Notes under the pieces: generated by a model
Told to the model about the DNA's origin: nothing
Database searches by the model: none
What the model saw: the letters and a program-made list of their open reading frames with translations, nothing else
Part shown: positions 63,064 to 64,000 of the stretch, one piece after another
Layout of the letters: each line of letters begins with the position of its first letter
How positions within the stretch are numbered: position 1 is the first letter of the stretch
Translations under genes and position numbers: made by a program
Assembly: GCF_002914585.1 (NCBI RefSeq)
Contig: NZ_PDDM01000023.1
Coordinates: forward strand, 29,266 to 93,265
Direction of reading: 5' to 3'
Length of the DNA: 64,000 nt
Origin: Pseudanabaena sp. BC1403
GTDB lineage: Bacteria > Cyanobacteriota > Cyanobacteriia > Pseudanabaenales > Pseudanabaenaceae

Positions 63064-63233
63064 CGCTGTTTGATTTTTGTGGAGAGGCGATCGCGATGTT
63101 TGGGGTTTTGAGAGAGGCGATCGCTGTTGAATTTTTGTAGAGAGATGATCGTGATTTTGGGTGTTGATAGGGCGATTGCTGTTTGATTTTTTGTTGGGGC
63201 GACCGCGATGTTTTTTCTTGTTGAGGGGGCAAT
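63064..63233 (+). repeat. Three degenerate ~57-bp tandem units
   Basis: Units begin near 63064, 63122 and 63177 with CGCTGTTTGATTTTTGTGG, CGCTGTTGAATTTTTGTAG and TGCTGTTTGATTTTTTGTTG, and each ends close to GAGAGAGGCGAT, GATAGGGCGAT or GAGGGGGCAAT. Each unit contains one or two HIP1-like GCGATCGC cores at various stages of decay. I see no gene here, although a frame on the minus strand is open by chance. Confidence 0.75.
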
Positions 63234-63301
63234 CAGTCTGTATTAACAAAGCGACTCAATTGTTATAATCATTTCTACAACATGAGTGAGTTCTAACCCT
63301 A

Positions 63302-63517
63302 ATGTCAATAACCCTAGAAGAAAGAGTCTCTATCCTAGAAGCTGAAATCAGGCTGATCAAGAACAAAGTGGAAAGTCCAACTGCCATAGTAAAACCTTGG
63401 TGGGAGCAAATCACAGGAACATTTGCTGATAGCCCAGACTATGACAAAGCTATGCAACTAGGCAAAAAATACCGTGAGTCATTGCGTAAGACATCAACAA
63501 AGTCCCGCAAAAAATAG
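63302..63517 (+). CDS. Antitoxin of a VapBC-type pair
   Basis: 71 residues: a coiled-coil-like N-terminus (TLEERVSILEAEIRLIKNKV) followed by PWWEQITGTFADSPDYDKAMQLGKKYRESLRK. The middle and end resemble small antitoxins that precede PIN toxins in cyanobacteria (..WEKIAGTFADDPDFEEAMRLGREYRES). It directly abuts the PIN gene (stop 63515-63517, next ATG 63518), giving tight coupling. It lacks an obvious DNA-binding domain, so autoregulation is uncertain. Confidence 0.8.
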   Translation: MSITLEERVSILEAEIRLIKNKVESPTAIVKPWWEQITGTFADSPDYDKAMQLGKKYRESLRKTSTKSRKK

Positions 63518-63934
63518 ATGTACATACTCGATACAGACCATCTCAGCATATTAGATCGTGGTGGGATTAATGCTCAGCGTCTTCTTACTCGATTAGCAAA
63601 AGTCAATCCTAATCAAGTCTCAGCAACCATCATCAGCTACGAAGAACAGACAAGAGGATGGTTAAGCCACATTTCCAAAGCACGCAACCTTGAAGCGCAA
63701 GTTGAAATTTATAAACAACTCAAAAGACAAATCAACAATTACTGCGCTATCCCCATTATTGATTTTGATATAGATGCCGCGAATGAATTCCAACGCATCA
63801 GAAAGTTATATTCTCGACTCGGCACAATGGACTTAAAAATTGCAGCGATCGCGATAGTTAACAATGCGATCGTATTAACCCGCAACACTTCTGATTTTGG
63901 GCAAATTGCTAATTTAGGAATGAAAAATAAATAA
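63518..63934 (+). CDS. PIN-domain ribonuclease toxin (VapC-type)
   Basis: 138 residues. PIN active-site acids are seen in MYILDTDHLSIL (Asp5/Asp7 region), ATIISYEEQTRGW (Glu), GTMDLKIAAIAI (Asp) and the final NTSDFGQI (Asp), with the typical TRNTSDF end. It should cut RNA, often tRNA or rRNA, unless held by the 71-residue partner encoded just upstream. It has full length for the family. Confidence 0.9.
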   Translation: MYILDTDHLSILDRGGINAQRLLTRLAKVNPNQVSATIISYEEQTRGWLSHISKARNLEAQVEIYKQLKRQINNYCAIPIIDFDIDAANEFQRIRKLYSRLGTMDLKIAAIAIVNNAIVLTRNTSDFGQIANLGMKNK

Positions 63935-64000
63935 CTTATGCATTTCAGTTATTTTGAGGAATGGCTCTATAATTCCATTTAGGAAGATATTCATCAAAAA

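Noticed and set aside
63022..63249. Minus-strand 75-codon ORF over the tandem repeat
   Set aside because: The peptide is low-complexity (NKKKHRGRPNKKSNSN) and arises from the degenerate repeat; no RBS.

Overview
The window reads as a chromosomal segment of a filamentous or unicellular cyanobacterium of the Pseudanabaena type. The octamer GCGATCGC (HIP1) occurs dozens of times inside and between genes. Several products are typical of cyanobacteria: an SLH/OprB iron-uptake porin, a DUF4079 membrane protein, Uma2-family nucleases, and a C5 cytosine methyltransferase of the kind that methylates CGATCG. The species assignment is inference. No rRNA, tRNA or complete insertion sequence was seen.

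Layout. 1-9 kb: a cut-off amidohydrolase, msrA, two sensor kinases and an OmpR-type regulator, then a redox/membrane group (DUF4079 protein, membrane-anchored flavin/2Fe-2S reductase, aquaporin). 9-11.5 kb: an accessory patch with small membrane proteins, an integron attC-like hairpin and a two-gene aspartyl-protease unit between ~60-bp direct repeats. 11.6-19 kb: a co-directional group with an SDR dehydrogenase, a double VOC protein, an unknown protein, a ferredoxin-cyclase fusion and a GH63-like glucosidase. 19-31.6 kb: two glycosyltransferases, tgt (apparently with a CTG start), a LapA-like protein, a porin, a BMP-type nucleoside ABC importer without its ATPase, a C5 methyltransferase and cysS.

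32-44.3 kb holds a compact type III-B-like CRISPR-Cas locus. A divergent WYL regulator is followed by Cas10/Cmr2 with GGDD but no visible HD nuclease, Cmr3, a Cmr4-like RAMP, a small subunit, a protein that looks like Cmr6 fused to Cmr1, and a CARF-HEPN effector. The array of 44 repeats starts 38 bp after that effector and runs in the same direction. No cas1, cas2 or cas6 is present. The repeats are unusually polymorphic, and repeat-like and terminator-like remnants are scattered over the next 3.3 kb among Uma2 genes.

45-60.4 kb: Uma2 genes, cobS, a carboxyl-terminal protease, and a heavy-metal RND efflux group (adaptor, pump, lipoprotein, response regulator, kinase). A barstar gene and a PadR unit now split the efflux group. 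Both efflux promoters carry TTTCAT-N5-TTTCAT, a likely operator for the OmpR-type regulator next door. cysK follows. 60.6-64 kb: a conserved small protein, a DUF262 plus HEPN pair that looks like a nuclease/defence module, a degenerate tandem repeat and a VapBC-type toxin-antitoxin pair.

Intergenic DNA is rich in long near-perfect palindromes, many of them just after stop codons where they can act as one- or two-way terminators. There are also at least three families of non-coding MITE-like elements. One copy has 16-bp terminal inverted repeats and a 9-bp target duplication.
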